Below are positions 33,693 through 43,077 of a stretch of 64,000 bases of DNA, piece by piece. The DNA is from Candidatus Rhodoferax mariagerensis. GTDB lineage: Bacteria; Pseudomonadota; Gammaproteobacteria; Burkholderiales; Burkholderiaceae_C. The DNA lies in contig JADKAW010000038.1 of assembly GCA_016719055.1 (NCBI GenBank), positions 124,001-188,000 of the forward strand, given 5' to 3'. The stretch's first letter is position 1. The number at the start of each line of letters is the position of its first letter. A program made the position numbers and the translations under genes. The notes under the pieces are model-generated. The model searched no databases. It had not been told where the DNA came from and worked only from the letters and a program-made list of their open reading frames with translations.

Positions 33693-33935
33693 ATGACACG
33701 AACTTGTGTCTTTGCCGCTGTTGCGGCAAGTTTTGGATCGCGCTTCGCAAGGCGCATTACCGCCTACGTGATCGACAAGGACAAGAGTCGCCTGCCTGCG
33801 CTCTACGTGGATTCGCGCATCCCTTGGGTCGGTATGCACGAAAAAGGTGGTGTCATCTCGGCCAAGATGCTGATCCCATTGCATGGCCGGGTTGGACGCA
33901 AGCGCTTCAAGGCGCAGATTGAAGGGCGCGTTTGA
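33693..33935 (+). pseudogene. Phage structural protein (DUF6441-like), N-terminal/central fragment
   Basis: The translation (RFARRITAYVIDKDKSRLPALYVDSRIPWVGMHEKGGVISAKMLIPLHGRVGRKRFKAQI) resembles the middle of a phage tail-associated protein of the DUF6441 type. What looks like its C-terminal continuation (MRGGNAYFVKNARGNVVLMAENIKEHD...) is on the opposite strand at 34681-34968. The gene therefore appears to be broken by an inversion, with a toxin-antitoxin module between the halves. Confidence 0.5.
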
Positions 33936-34039
33936 GCCCGTCATCGGCACATTCGAGGGCGACTAGAACAGCGATTCGGTTGTTGGCCATGGGGCAAAGT
34001 GCTTCAGATGAGTGTCGTGACCAAATAGTCGATAAACTG

Positions 34040-34059
34040 TGCGCATCTATTTATGCGCA
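34040..34059 (+). promoter_or_regulatory. Putative ccd operator palindrome
   Basis: TGCGCAT CTATTT ATGCGCA, a perfect 7-bp inverted repeat 13 bases before the ccdA ATG. It is well placed for autorepression by the CcdA-CcdB complex, which is inferred from position. Confidence 0.6.
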
Positions 34060-34072
34060 TGGAGATTCAACA

Positions 34073-34339
34073 ATGCCTTCAACCTCAGCGGTCAAGCGCA
34101 GTGCTCGAGCCGGTCAAGGCGCCAAACGGCCCACCAACCTGAGCCTGAGCGTTGACGTGCTGGAGGCGGCCAAATCACTCGATATCAATATCTCGCAGTC
34201 CTGCGATAACTACTTGCGCGAACTGGTTTTGCAGAAACAGACCAGCCGCTGGAAGGCTGAGCACGCTGATTTTGTGGCGGCGTATAACGCCACTGTCGAG
34301 GCCGAGGGGCTGCCGCTGGACAACTGGAGATCGTTCTGA
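34073..34339 (+). CDS. ccdA: CcdA-type antitoxin
   Basis: 88 aa. KRPTNLSLSVDVLEAAKSLDINISQSCDNYLRELVLQ is the ribbon-helix-helix DNA-binding domain of CcdA. WKAEHADFVAAYNATVEAEGLPLDNWRSF is the unstructured toxin-binding tail with the diagnostic ending. The ATG at 34073 is chosen because residues upstream in this frame are unlike the family. Its stop overlaps the ccdB ATG (TGATG). Confidence 0.92.
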   Translation: MPSTSAVKRSARAGQGAKRPTNLSLSVDVLEAAKSLDINISQSCDNYLRELVLQKQTSRWKAEHADFVAAYNATVEAEGLPLDNWRSF

Positions 34340-34656
34340 TGGCGCGTTTTGATGTGTATCCCAACCCGGGTGATCACGCCAGCACCACCCCATATTTGCT
34401 CGATGTCCAAAGCAACCTGCTTGACGGGCTCGACAGTCGCATCGTCATTCCACTGCGCAGCATGGCGCATTTTGCGAAAGTCAAGTTGCCCGAACGCCTC
34501 AAGCCCATCGTGACAATTCTGGGCAAGCACTACATGCTGGAGACGCCCAAGATGGCTGCCGTGCCCCTGCGCATCCTTAAAGACCGGGTCGCCTGCCTGG
34601 CTGACGATCAGGCGCGCATCACCGACGCCATGGACTTTCTGTTTCAGGGGTATTGA
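34339..34656 (+). CDS. ccdB: CcdB-type toxin (gyrase poison)
   Basis: 105 aa, normal length. MARFDVYPNPGDHASTTPYLLDVQSNLLDGLDSRIVIPL is diagnostic. The C-terminus RITDAMDFLFQGY resembles the gyrase-contacting Trp-Gly-Ile end of classical CcdB but ends QGY, so potency against GyrA is uncertain. Translationally coupled to ccdA. Confidence 0.92.
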   Translation: MARFDVYPNPGDHASTTPYLLDVQSNLLDGLDSRIVIPLRSMAHFAKVKLPERLKPIVTILGKHYMLETPKMAAVPLRILKDRVACLADDQARITDAMDFLFQGY

Positions 34657-34680
34657 AGACCAGAGCGGCGCCAACCTGGG

Positions 34681-34968
34681 TCATGCCAATTGGATTTGTT
34701 TCTCAATTTCTACAGCCAACCGCGCAATACGCCGCACCACCAACCGCTCAATATCGAGTTTCCTATTGAGCATGACCCGGGGAACGAGCACCGCTATCTG
34801 GATATCTGCACCGCGCTTTAGGCGTTTGATGCCTTCAGCTTTTCGGTACCGGCGTTTGAAGCCAGCCAAGGGTCGGTCGTGCTCTTTGATGTTCTCTGCC
34901 ATCAGCACCACGTTGCCGCGGGCGTTCTTGACGAAATAGGCGTTCCCACCACGCATGAGCTCAGCAAT
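34681..34968 (-). pseudogene. Phage structural protein (DUF6441-like), C-terminal fragment
   Basis: The minus-strand frame ELMRGGNAYFVKNARGNVVLMAENIKEHDRPLAGFKRRYRKAEGIKRLKRGADIQIAVLVPRVMLNRKLDIERLV to a stop at 34681 looks like the continuation of the fragment at 33693-33935, which ends KRFKAQI. Opposite orientation implies inversion of this end. Confidence 0.5.
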
Positions 34969-34984
34969 CTGCCCAGCAAAGCCT

Positions 34985-35135
34985 GAGCCAGTTGGCAAGC
35001 CCGGCCAAGACGGCAGGCGACAAGGCCGCTGCCGGCATGGCCAACGTCAAGGCCGGCATGTCGGCCTTTGGTGAACAGGTCAATTCGGCCAAAACACAAC
35101 TGCTGGCCTTCCTGTCGATCAACTGGGCAGTTGGT
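34985..35135 (+). pseudogene. Phage tail tape-measure protein, N-terminal fragment
   Basis: In one frame: KTAGDKAAAGMANVKAGMSAFGEQVNSAKTQLLAFLSINWA, a pattern seen near the start of tape-measure proteins, then divergence. Short, so tentative. Confidence 0.35.
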
Positions 35136-35139
35136 CGAC

Positions 35140-36287
35140 ATGAATGTAGTGACCTGCGCCATCAGTGATGCGCTGCGTACCGATTTCCAAGGGTCGGAAG
35201 GCAATGCCAAGGCGGCACCGGCAATGGGCGCGACCCGGGTTCGGGACCCAACGGTGGCCGATGCAGGTTCATATGTGGGCGTGGTGCCGCTGGCAGTAGC
35301 AGCCAATCTCGGATCTTTCAGCATTCGGGCCAGCAGTGTCTACACGCAGTTGGTGCCCAGTGCCCAGACGGAAACGCCTCTGGTAGATCTGAAACCCAAT
35401 GGTGAACAGGTGGTTTTATCCGCTTCGGGTGGGCCGGTGACGCTCACCACCACGGTGGCACTCAACACCTCCCACACGATCAGCGTGGGCCAGGCCATCA
35501 TGCCCAATACGCTCAAAATGAGCACCGGCAGCTTGACCCTGATTGACGATGGTGGCCTGCTGTCTGCGGCTGGCAGCGCCGTGGGTGCGGTGGATTACGC
35601 CAATGGGCTGATTTCGATCACCGATCCAGCCGTGAGCTACACCGTGTATGACGAAAATGAACTGACCATTGAGGGTCAGATCTCGACCCGGCGGCTCTCT
35701 GTGAGCTACAAACCGCGCATCGATCCCATCGTCACCGTGCATGACAACGGCGCTGGCGGATTTCAAACGCGTCCTGAATGCGCAGGCATGATCGATTACG
35801 CCACTGGCACTTTAAGTTTCAAGCCTGATACCGTGATTGCACTGCCCAAGCCGAACTGGACCAAGGTGGTCATCGGAACGCAAGTGATTGACAACGCTTG
35901 GTATACCGGCACCCGGGCCACAGAAAAACGGTCTTCGATGGCTTCGTCTATCAGACCATCGGGGCCATCATGCCCACTGGGCTGTCCGCGTACGTCAAGG
36001 TCTCTTACCGCACCAGCGCCGCAGGCAACACCAACACCGAGGTGTTTCTTTCTCTGTTGTCAGTCGATCTGACGCAAAGCTCCAGCGAGCCGATTGTGGG
36101 CGGATCTTGCAGCTTCACACTGGGCGGCACACGATTTGTAGACCGCCAGGGTTCACTGATCACCAATATCGATCCTGCCACTGGCTCAGGACTGACCTCG
36201 GGCAGCATCAACTACTCAACCCCTGATGGCCAACCAAATTCCCCCACCTGTGGCCACCTCAAATTCCGCCACCCCCCTGGGGCGTGA
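35140..36287 (+). pseudogene. Phage tail/baseplate-like protein, frameshifted fragment
   Basis: The first frame (DAGSYVGVVPLAVAANLGSFSIRASSVYTQLVPSAQTETPLVDLKPNGEQVVLSASGGPVTL...) runs to ~35930. A second frame continues VFDGFVYQTIGAIMPTGLSAYVKVSYRTSAAGNTNTEVFLSLLSVDL to ~36230. Repeated beta-rich segments (VGAVDYANGLISITD, GMIDYATGTLSFKPD) are like phage tail-tip or baseplate proteins. The end is lost. No neighbouring complete phage genes. Confidence 0.5.
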
Positions 36288-36788
36288 TGATCGGCTAAAC
36301 CCGGCTTTTTGCCACCGCCGATTGGTTTCTTCAAGACGTTACTTTCTAGCCCTCACTTTTGAGGGAAACAGGATTGAACGTTTTGAAACCACACTGAGCA
36401 TGACCACGTTCCGTGAGGGTATTTGTGCCTGAACTGGTCAAGTTATGTGATGGTCATGTGGCCACAGCCATCACGATGGTTGATCAAATCTAATGATGAG
36501 CAAGCCCGGTTTTGAGCTTGGTTGTCGGTGTAGTGATGTGCGTCGGGATGTTTTGGGTTTCTGAATTTTTAAATCAGGCCCGTGCCAGGGCCGCCGGCAG
36601 GCCCCCCTGGTGGCAATGCTCACCAAAACGGTAGCGAACCCAACAACAGCTCGAATGTCGACTTTGGGTTAGTGCTGGTGATTGGCGGACAAAAAAAATC
36701 TCCCACCAAGACTTTGAACAAGCGGTCTTTGTGGGAGAGTCTCTTTCGACCATGAACGAGACCACCAAAGTGTGCCACACCCCGTCTG
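36288..36788. other. Intergenic stretch, no recognisable gene
   Basis: Contains several short inverted segments (for instance GTTTTGAGCTTGG near 36511) but no ORF with a family-like product. It separates phage debris from a restriction-enzyme fragment. Confidence 0.45.
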
Positions 36789-37262
36789 GTGTGGGACCTG
36801 CGCCGCGTCTGGGAGCGCTTGCACGCCGAATCCCAGTGGGCCGGGGTCGAGGTGGTGTTGCTGCGCAATCTGGCCGATTTCGGGGTTGGCTTGTTTGCCG
36901 CCGAGGGGTTTTACCCTGACTTTTTGCTCTGGCTGAAACGCGGCAATCACCAGGCCTTGGCCTTTGTCGAGCCCAAAGGCTTGCGCCACCAATGGCCCGC
37001 TGACAAGTTCCATTTGCTCGAAAACGTCGTGCCCAACTGGAAATTCTCGGTGGCGGTTAGCGGTTTTGTGCTTAGTGGCAACACCGAGCAGGAACTCCAG
37101 ACCCATCAGCCGGGTTTTACCTGGGCTGCTGCGCCCCCGGTATTGCTGCATCAGGATGCCGATGGCCACTATGTTCAAGTCCTTTTATCTGCGCTGCTCA
37201 AGCGGTTGCCGCCGGACCACGGTGCCACCCAAACAAACGCAGTGCACCAGCAATCGGGCTAG
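36789..37262 (+). pseudogene. C-terminal fragment of a restriction/helicase-type enzyme
   Basis: The translation (VWERLHAESQWAGVEVVLLRNLADFGVGLFAAEGFYPDFLLWLKRGNHQALAFVEPKGLRH...DKFHLLENVVP) carries FYPDFLLW...LAFVEPKG. This is a PD-(D/E)xK-like core (D in PDF, ExK in VEPK) seen at the C-terminus of DEAD/DEAH restriction helicases. The motor domains are absent and the first codon (GTG 36789) is only the start of the fragment. A relic of another restriction system. Confidence 0.5.
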
Positions 37263-37301
37263 TGTTGGCGCACTCAAGACAGCCATAAGCCCGAGTCAAA
37301 A

Positions 37302-40300
37302 TCAATCCAGCAGCAGCATCAGAATTGGCGTGATGTCCACTTTGGTCACCGTCACCGTGGTGGATGCGGTACCAGTTCCAAACTCATTCATAGCGGTCAC
37401 AACATAGGTTGTGGTCACTGTCGGATTCACAGAGCAGGTGGCCGCCCTGGTGCCGCGACAGGTGCCACCGGTCCAGGTGTATTCAGCCGGGGCGTTGGTG
37501 CAACTGGCTGTCAGCACTGACGCGCCATTTCTGCGGACTTCACTGGGTGCGGCGTCCAGACCGCAGACCGGCTTGGAACTGAAGTCGCTCCTGCCTATCA
37601 GCGCCGCCAAATTCAGAACCACGCCATTGCTGACAATGACAACATCGCCCCGGCGATAACCTTCAACCGTGGGCGTGAAGGTGACGTCGATCGTGCAGCT
37701 TGCACCCGCGGTCAGATTGTTAGGACAGGCGGCAGCTTTGGCGAAGTCACCACTGACGCCGATTCGAGAGATCACCAGCAAACCGCCGCTGACGTTGGTC
37801 AAGGTCAGCCTTTGGCTGGCGCTGGTGACATTGATATTGGGGGAGGTAAATGTCAACGACGCAGGACTTAGCGATGTGAGAAGGTTGCTGGCACCCAAAT
37901 TTCCGGGCATGATGACTGGAATGGGGGTGGTGCGCCGCGTGAACGAGCCATCGCCGAGTTGGCCGAGGTTGTTGTCTCCCCACGCTACCACCACACCGCT
38001 GGACGTAACCGCAAGACTATGTTGGAAACCGGCTGCAATCGCCGCCACTTTGCCCAGCAAAGTCAGCGATACCGGACTGGTGCGATTGGAAGTCGTTCCG
38101 TCCCCCAATTGCCCGACCGCGTTGAACCCCCAAGCGACCACCGTGCTGTCGGATCTGACAGCCAGGTTGTGGTAGCCACCCGCCGCAATCGCCATGACCG
38201 CCCCCGGCAACGTCGGAATCGGCACCGGACTGAGGCGTTGGGTCGTGGTGCCATCCCCCAGTTGACCCGTGTTGTTATAGCCCCAGGCGGAAACCGATGA
38301 GTCGGACTTCAGGGCAATGGTGTGCTCAGCCCCCGCAGACACTGCTTGAAATTGGCCAAATCCCGCAATCGGCACCGGGCTGCTACGGGTTATGGTTGAG
38401 CCAATCCCCAATTGCCCAGAGCTATTTCTACCCCAAACCACTGCGGTGAGGTCAGATTTCAGAACGATCGTGTGCGAATAGCCCGCTGCTATCAGCATCC
38501 CGTTGGCAAGCCCCGGAACCGCCATCAACCCACTGACTGGAGTCGTTGTGCCGTTCCCCAGTTGGCCGGATGCGTTGTTGCCCCATGCCACGACTGTGCC
38601 ATCCGATAGGAGCGCGACACTGTGTGCGTCGCCCGCACCAATTCCCACCACGTTGCTTAAGGCAACCACCACCGGAATGTTGCGGTTGATGCTGGTGCCG
38701 TCGCCCAGTTGCCCGCTGGTGTTGCTACCCCACGCCCAAAGCGTGCCGTCGGACTTGAGCGCGAGATTATGGTTGGTACCAGCGACAATTTTGACGATAC
38801 CCGTGAGCCCCGCCACCGGCATCGGGGTGGTGTGCCGGGTGAAAGTGCCGTCGCCCAGTTGCCCGGCGTTGTTCGCGCCCCAGGCCAAAACCGTGCCGTT
38901 GGATTTGAGTGCCAGGCTGTGATCCTCACCAGCGGCCACGCTCAGCACGTCCCCAAGCCCTTTCACCACTACAGGGGTGCTGCGTTGGGTGGTGGTTCCA
39001 TCGCCCAGTTGGCGATTCACATTCCCCCCCCACGCCACGGCCGTTCCATCCGCGAGAAGCGCTGCGCTGTGTAGGTTGCCTGCCGTCACTGCCATGGCTC
39101 CGGCAAGACCCAGAACAGCCACCGGGCTGTTACGTTGGGTGACGCTGCTGTCACCCAATTGATTGTTGCTGTTAAGGCCCCAAGCCACGGTCGTGCCATC
39201 AGATTTGAGCGCCAAATTGTGACTTTCACCCGCAGCAATTCCGATGGCACCTGCAAGCTCTGTCACCACCACAACGCTGGTACGCTGGGTCGTGGTGCCG
39301 TCGCCCAGTTGGCCGTTGCCATTGAAGCCCCAAGCCACCGCCGTACGATTGGCTTTCAAGGCCAGGCTATGGTAGTCGCCACCCGCCAACGCTACCACGC
39401 CACTAACACCGATCACCGGCACCGGGCTGTTGCGCTGGACGATTGTGCCGTCACCCAGTTGACGATTGGCGTTAAGGCCCCACGCCACGGCCGTACCGTC
39501 GGATTTGAGTGCCAGGCTGTGGGCTGCCCCTGCAGCCACTGCCAACATCCCGGTCAGCCCAGGTACTGGCACCGGGCTGTTGCGCTGGTCGATTGTGCCG
39601 TCGCCCAGTTGCCCCTGAGAGTTGTTGCCCCAGGCCCATACAGTACCATCAGATTTGAGCGCAAGGTTAAACCGACCACCAGCAGCCACGGCGACCACAT
39701 TGGTCAGGCCAGTCACTGGCACTGGGCTGCTACGCTGGAAGGTCGTGCCATCCCCTATTTGCCCCCTTGTATTGTCACCCCATGCCATCACCGTGCCATC
39801 CGATTTGAGCGCCAGGCTGTGGTTTTCACCAGCAGAAATTGCCACCACCCTGTTCAGCCCGCTGACCACTGCGGGAAGCGCGGGAAGCGTGGGTTGCGTG
39901 GTGGTGCCGTTGCCCAACTGGCCGAAGGCGTTGTTGCCCCACGCCACCACGGTGCTGTCGGCTTTAAGCGCCAGGGTGTGTGTCCCGCCTGCGGCCATCG
40001 CAATCACCCCCGACATACCGCGTACCACCACCGGACTAGACCTCTGTGTTTGAGTGCCATCGCCCAATTGACCGATGCCGTTCTCGCCCCATGCCGTTGC
40101 CGCGCCATTGGCGAGGAGCGCCACACTGTGAAATCCACCCGCAGTGATCGCTGCTACCCCGGACATACCGCTGACCGCGACAGGGCTGGTTCTCTGAGTG
40201 GTGCTGCCATCACCCAGCTCGCCTGACGAGTTTCCGCCCCAGGCCACCACGGTACCATCGGACTTGAGCGCCAGACTATGCTCAACCCCTACAGCAAGCG

Positions 40301-41126
40301 TAATCACGCCAGCAAGCCCATTCACCGGTACCGGACTGTTGCGTTGGGTGGTTGTTCCGTCTCCCAACTGGCCTTTACCGTTGCCGCCCCATGCCACCAC
40401 CGTGCCATCAGATTTGAGGGCCAGGTTGAAATCACGCTGTGTTGCAATCGCCACCACACCGCTCAACCCGGGCACCAGCGCTGCAGTGATTCGACCCGTC
40501 GTCGTGCCGTCCCCCAGTTGACCACTGGAATTGCTGCCCCAAGCCACCACTGTGCCGTCGGATTTGAGGGCCAGACTGTGACCCGACCCGCCAGCAATTG
40601 CCACCACGCCACTGAGTCCACTCACCACCACCGGGATGTTTCGCTGGGTGGTCGTGCTATCGCCCAGTTGACCTGAGCTGTTGCGTCCCCATCCGACAAC
40701 GGTGCCGTCGGACTTGAGGGCCAGGCTGTGCTCAATTCCGCCAGCAATAGCCACCACACCGCCGAGCCCACTGACCGCTACCGGGCTGGAGCGTTGCGTG
40801 GTCGTGCCGTCGCCCAGTTGGCCCCTGTCGTTGGCGCCCCATGCCGCCACCGTGCCATTCTCTTTGAGAGCCAGGCTGTGGCTATCGCCTGCAGTCACGG
40901 CGACGACACTGGTTAGCCCAACCACCCACGTGGGACTTCTGCGATCAGTCCTGGACCGGTCCCCCAATTGACCGAAGAAGTTGTAGCCCCATGCCACCAC
41001 CGTGCCGTCTGACTTGAGCGCCAAACTATGGTTGGTACCGGCCGCCACCATCGGCGTCGTTGCCGTCGCCCAGACCGGGGCCAGCAAACCCAGCAGCATC
41101 AAAATCCTCAGACCCAGTGAACGCAT
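37302..41126 (-). CDS. Secreted RCC1-repeat protein
   Basis: About 1274 aa. The start at 41126 is chosen because GGAGG lies nine bases upstream and a signal peptide follows directly (MRSLGLRILMLLGLLAPVWATA). About 20 repeats of ~50 residues follow the pattern AAGxxHSLALKSDGTVVAWGxNxxGQLGDGTTTQRxSPVPVxGLxG, i.e. RCC1/alpha-tubulin-suppressor blades, enough for three seven-bladed propellers. After them come a choice-of-anchor-D/ASH-like beta domain (SLTFTSPNINVTSASQRLTLTNVSGG...CTIDVTFTPT) and a short Ig-like domain with cysteine pairs (CGLDAAPS...CTNAP...CRGTRAATC). Probably exported and cell-surface or extracellular. Ligand unknown. No secretion genes adjacent. Confidence 0.88.
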   Translation of the reverse strand: MRSLGLRILMLLGLLAPVWATATTPMVAAGTNHSLALKSDGTVVAWGYNFFGQLGDRSRTDRRSPTWVVGLTSVVAVTAGDSHSLALKENGTVAAWGANDRGQLGDGTTTQRSSPVAVSGLGGVVAIAGGIEHSLALKSDGTVVGWGRNSSGQLGDSTTTQRNIPVVVSGLSGVVAIAGGSGHSLALKSDGTVVAWGSNSSGQLGDGTTTGRITAALVPGLSGVVAIATQRDFNLALKSDGTVVAWGGNGKGQLGDGTTTQRNSPVPVNGLAGVITLAVGVEHSLALKSDGTVVAWGGNSSGELGDGSTTQRTSPVAVSGMSGVAAITAGGFHSVALLANGAATAWGENGIGQLGDGTQTQRSSPVVVRGMSGVIAMAAGGTHTLALKADSTVVAWGNNAFGQLGNGTTTQPTLPALPAVVSGLNRVVAISAGENHSLALKSDGTVMAWGDNTRGQIGDGTTFQRSSPVPVTGLTNVVAVAAGGRFNLALKSDGTVWAWGNNSQGQLGDGTIDQRNSPVPVPGLTGMLAVAAGAAHSLALKSDGTAVAWGLNANRQLGDGTIVQRNSPVPVIGVSGVVALAGGDYHSLALKANRTAVAWGFNGNGQLGDGTTTQRTSVVVVTELAGAIGIAAGESHNLALKSDGTTVAWGLNSNNQLGDSSVTQRNSPVAVLGLAGAMAVTAGNLHSAALLADGTAVAWGGNVNRQLGDGTTTQRSTPVVVKGLGDVLSVAAGEDHSLALKSNGTVLAWGANNAGQLGDGTFTRHTTPMPVAGLTGIVKIVAGTNHNLALKSDGTLWAWGSNTSGQLGDGTSINRNIPVVVALSNVVGIGAGDAHSVALLSDGTVVAWGNNASGQLGNGTTTPVSGLMAVPGLANGMLIAAGYSHTIVLKSDLTAVVWGRNSSGQLGIGSTITRSSPVPIAGFGQFQAVSAGAEHTIALKSDSSVSAWGYNNTGQLGDGTTTQRLSPVPIPTLPGAVMAIAAGGYHNLAVRSDSTVVAWGFNAVGQLGDGTTSNRTSPVSLTLLGKVAAIAAGFQHSLAVTSSGVVVAWGDNNLGQLGDGSFTRRTTPIPVIMPGNLGASNLLTSLSPASLTFTSPNINVTSASQRLTLTNVSGGLLVISRIGVSGDFAKAAACPNNLTAGASCTIDVTFTPTVEGYRRGDVVIVSNGVVLNLAALIGRSDFSSKPVCGLDAAPSEVRRNGASVLTASCTNAPAEYTWTGGTCRGTRAATCSVNPTVTTTYVVTAMNEFGTGTASTTVTVTKVDITPILMLLLD

Positions 41127-41370
41127 GGAAGCCTCCATTAAACTGAAATCGTTGCTTAAATGAGTCTTTTTTTGCGTTGCGGGTTCGCCCAGCAAAATTT
41201 GCATCACCTAAAGTGGCTCTTGCACGGACAGGGAATTCAACCGCGTGAAGATAAGTATGGCATGGGTGAGAGAAATCTGCTCGCATGGGACCTTTGCCAG
41301 GCGAGCGGGCGCAGCCGCTGATTGGCGAGCCTGTTGCAGGCACCCCTCGGTGCTCCGACCACCGGCCCGG

Positions 41371-42231
41371 CTATTTGCGCGCCAGGTAAACGCCCCAGAC
41401 AGCCAGGCCCATGCCAACCATGGCCACACCAGAAAACGACTCGCCAAAAAGCAGCCAGGCCAGCAGAGCAGTGGAGGGCGGCACCAGATAGAACAGGCTG
41501 GCGATGTTGACGGCGTCACTGTGGCGAATCAACCAGTTCAGCAGGCTGATGGCACCCACCGAAAGCACCAACACCAGCCAGCCCAGGGCAAAGAAAAATT
41601 CACCGGTCCAGTCAACCCGGAAACTCTCGGTCAGCGCTGCCAAGAGCCCGGTGACCAATGCGGTCGGCAGAAATTGCGCCACCGAGCCGGTTCGCCAGTC
41701 AAAGGCGGCACAGAATCGTTTCTGGTACAGGGTGCCTGCTGTGATGCCCATCAGGGCCACGATGGCGGGCAGCAAGGCCGCCACGCCAAAACCCGTGCCG
41801 ATCTTGTCAAAGACGACAAACCCAACGCCTACGAAGCCCAGTATCAGCCCAAGCCATTGCCGCCGAATCACGGTTTCGCCCAGCAGCCAGCCGGCACCGA
41901 CCGCCGTCAGCAGCGGCTGCACGCCGACCACCAGGCTGGCCACGCCGGCCGGCAATCCTTTGGAAATGGCCATGAACACGCCGCCCAGATAAACGCCATG
42001 CACCAGCAGCCCGGCCAGCCCAATGTGAAACCAGGCGCTGGCCGAAGCCGGCCAGGGTGCCTGCGACATCACTGACACCAGCGTCATCAGAGCAATCACC
42101 GCCAGGTAACGAATCAGCAGAAAGGTCAGCGGCTCGGTGTGCGGCAAACCCAGCCTGGCCCCGATAAAGCCGGTGGACCACAGCAGCACAAACAGCCAAG
42201 GCAAAGCGCGGGCGTAACGGGAAATCATCAT
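41371..42231 (-). CDS. DMT-superfamily EamA transporter
   Basis: About 287 aa with ten membrane segments in two EamA halves (WLFVLLWSTGFIGARLGLPHTEPLTFLLIRY... and GITAGTLYQKRFCA...). These inner-membrane permeases export metabolites or amino acids; the substrate is not predictable. The start at 42231 (MMISRYARALPWL) skips an upstream segment belonging to the neighbouring gene's remnant. It lies nine bases downstream of the oxidoreductase fragment on the same strand. Confidence 0.87.
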   Translation of the reverse strand: MMISRYARALPWLFVLLWSTGFIGARLGLPHTEPLTFLLIRYLAVIALMTLVSVMSQAPWPASASAWFHIGLAGLLVHGVYLGGVFMAISKGLPAGVASLVVGVQPLLTAVGAGWLLGETVIRRQWLGLILGFVGVGFVVFDKIGTGFGVAALLPAIVALMGITAGTLYQKRFCAAFDWRTGSVAQFLPTALVTGLLAALTESFRVDWTGEFFFALGWLVLVLSVGAISLLNWLIRHSDAVNIASLFYLVPPSTALLAWLLFGESFSGVAMVGMGLAVWGVYLARK

Positions 42232-42238
42232 GGGTTGA

Positions 42239-42445
42239 TTATTCTCTTCGCCAGGCATGAAACCGCCCAAAAAGGGCGAAAAGTTTCTGCGGTGCATGGG
42301 CGCGCTTGCACTCGCCGGTGGCGTATTTGTTGGCCTCGGCCAGCGTCGGGTAGGTGTGAATGGTGCCCAGAGACTTGTTCAGGCCTGGGCCGTGTTTCAT
42401 GGCCAGCACAAATCCTGCCAGCAAGTCAGCCGCGTGCCCCGGGGT
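42239..42445 (-). pseudogene. FAD-dependent pyridine-nucleotide oxidoreductase, C-terminal remnant
   Basis: The residues AADLLAGFVLAMKHGPGLNKSLGTIHTYPTLAEANKYATGECKRAHAPQKLFALFGRFHAWRR match the dimerisation-domain end of the mercuric-reductase-like/Lpd family (H-x-YPT-x-AEANKYAAG). Everything upstream is missing, so it is inactive. Confidence 0.65.
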
Positions 42446-42781
42446 TCTCGATGGTCATTGAATCAGGGGTCGACTACCTCCCAACCATTGGCTGCCGCGC
42501 ACCACGCTAGATTTATAGTCGAATCGCCCTGCAGCCTTTATTCCATCTGTGCAGACAGCTATTGTTTTTAAATCAAAACTCAAACGGTGAGCTGGGGCGC
42601 ACTGGCTTGGCACCGCTTTGCGCATCCACAGCACATCATCCTGGAGGTCGTAGCCGTCGCAGGCAAGAAACTCGGCAAGATTCAAAAAACAGAGCTGTCA
42701 GCGCTTATACAGCAAGGGCTAGAAGCCCAAAAGCCTAGTTTGTTGCTTGGATCCCGCACCGGGTCGCCTGGCACGCCTGAT
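42446..42781. other. Intergenic stretch with dispersed-repeat material
   Basis: It contains a copy of the ~45-bp repeat (42690-42731) and a possible partial copy near 42525-42575. An open frame on the minus strand (42455-42685) has no recognisable product. Confidence 0.45.
42690..42731 (+). repeat. Dispersed ~45-bp repeat downstream of the DUF427 gene
   Basis: AGCTGTCAGCGCTTATACAG then CAAGGGCTAGAAGCCC. Confidence 0.6.
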
Positions 42782-43060
42782 TCAGGCCACTTTCACACCC
42801 TTCCAGAAGGCCACGCGGCCCCGGACTTTCTCGGCCTCTGGTTTGGGGTCGGCGTAGTACCAGACAGCATCGGGGTTGGTTTCGCCGTTCACGATCAGCG
42901 TGTAGTAGCTTGCCTGACCTTTCCATTGACACGAGGTTCTGTGATTGCTGAAGGTGACGAAGGCTTTGTTGAGCGCGCTCTCGGGGAAATAGTGGTTGCC
43001 CTCCACCAGGACGGTGTCGTCACTCTCGGCAATCACGGTGTTGTTCCAGGTGGCTTTCAT
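42782..43060 (-). CDS. DUF427 protein
   Basis: 92 aa. MKATWNNTVIAESDDTVLVEGNHYFP, KGQASYYTLIVNGETNPDAVWYYADPKPEAEKVRGRVAFWKGVKV is a complete DUF427 domain with the conserved W-KG-A-YY and W-Y-P motifs. Function unknown. The start at 43060 has GGAG seven bases upstream. It lies 17 bases after the ABC1-kinase stop and is probably co-transcribed with it. Confidence 0.88.
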   Translation of the reverse strand: MKATWNNTVIAESDDTVLVEGNHYFPESALNKAFVTFSNHRTSCQWKGQASYYTLIVNGETNPDAVWYYADPKPEAEKVRGRVAFWKGVKVA

Positions 43061-43077
43061 CGGTGTCTCCATCATGT

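Noticed and set aside
39135..40226. Long open frame (363 codons) on the plus strand inside the RCC1 gene
   Set aside because: It is antisense to ~20 tandem repeats, and the repeated period of ~50 codons in the translation shows it is a shadow of the RCC1 protein.
42455..42685. 76-codon ORF between the oxidoreductase remnant and the DUF427 gene
   Set aside because: Part of it is dispersed-repeat DNA, it has no ribosome site, and no family-like motif was seen.
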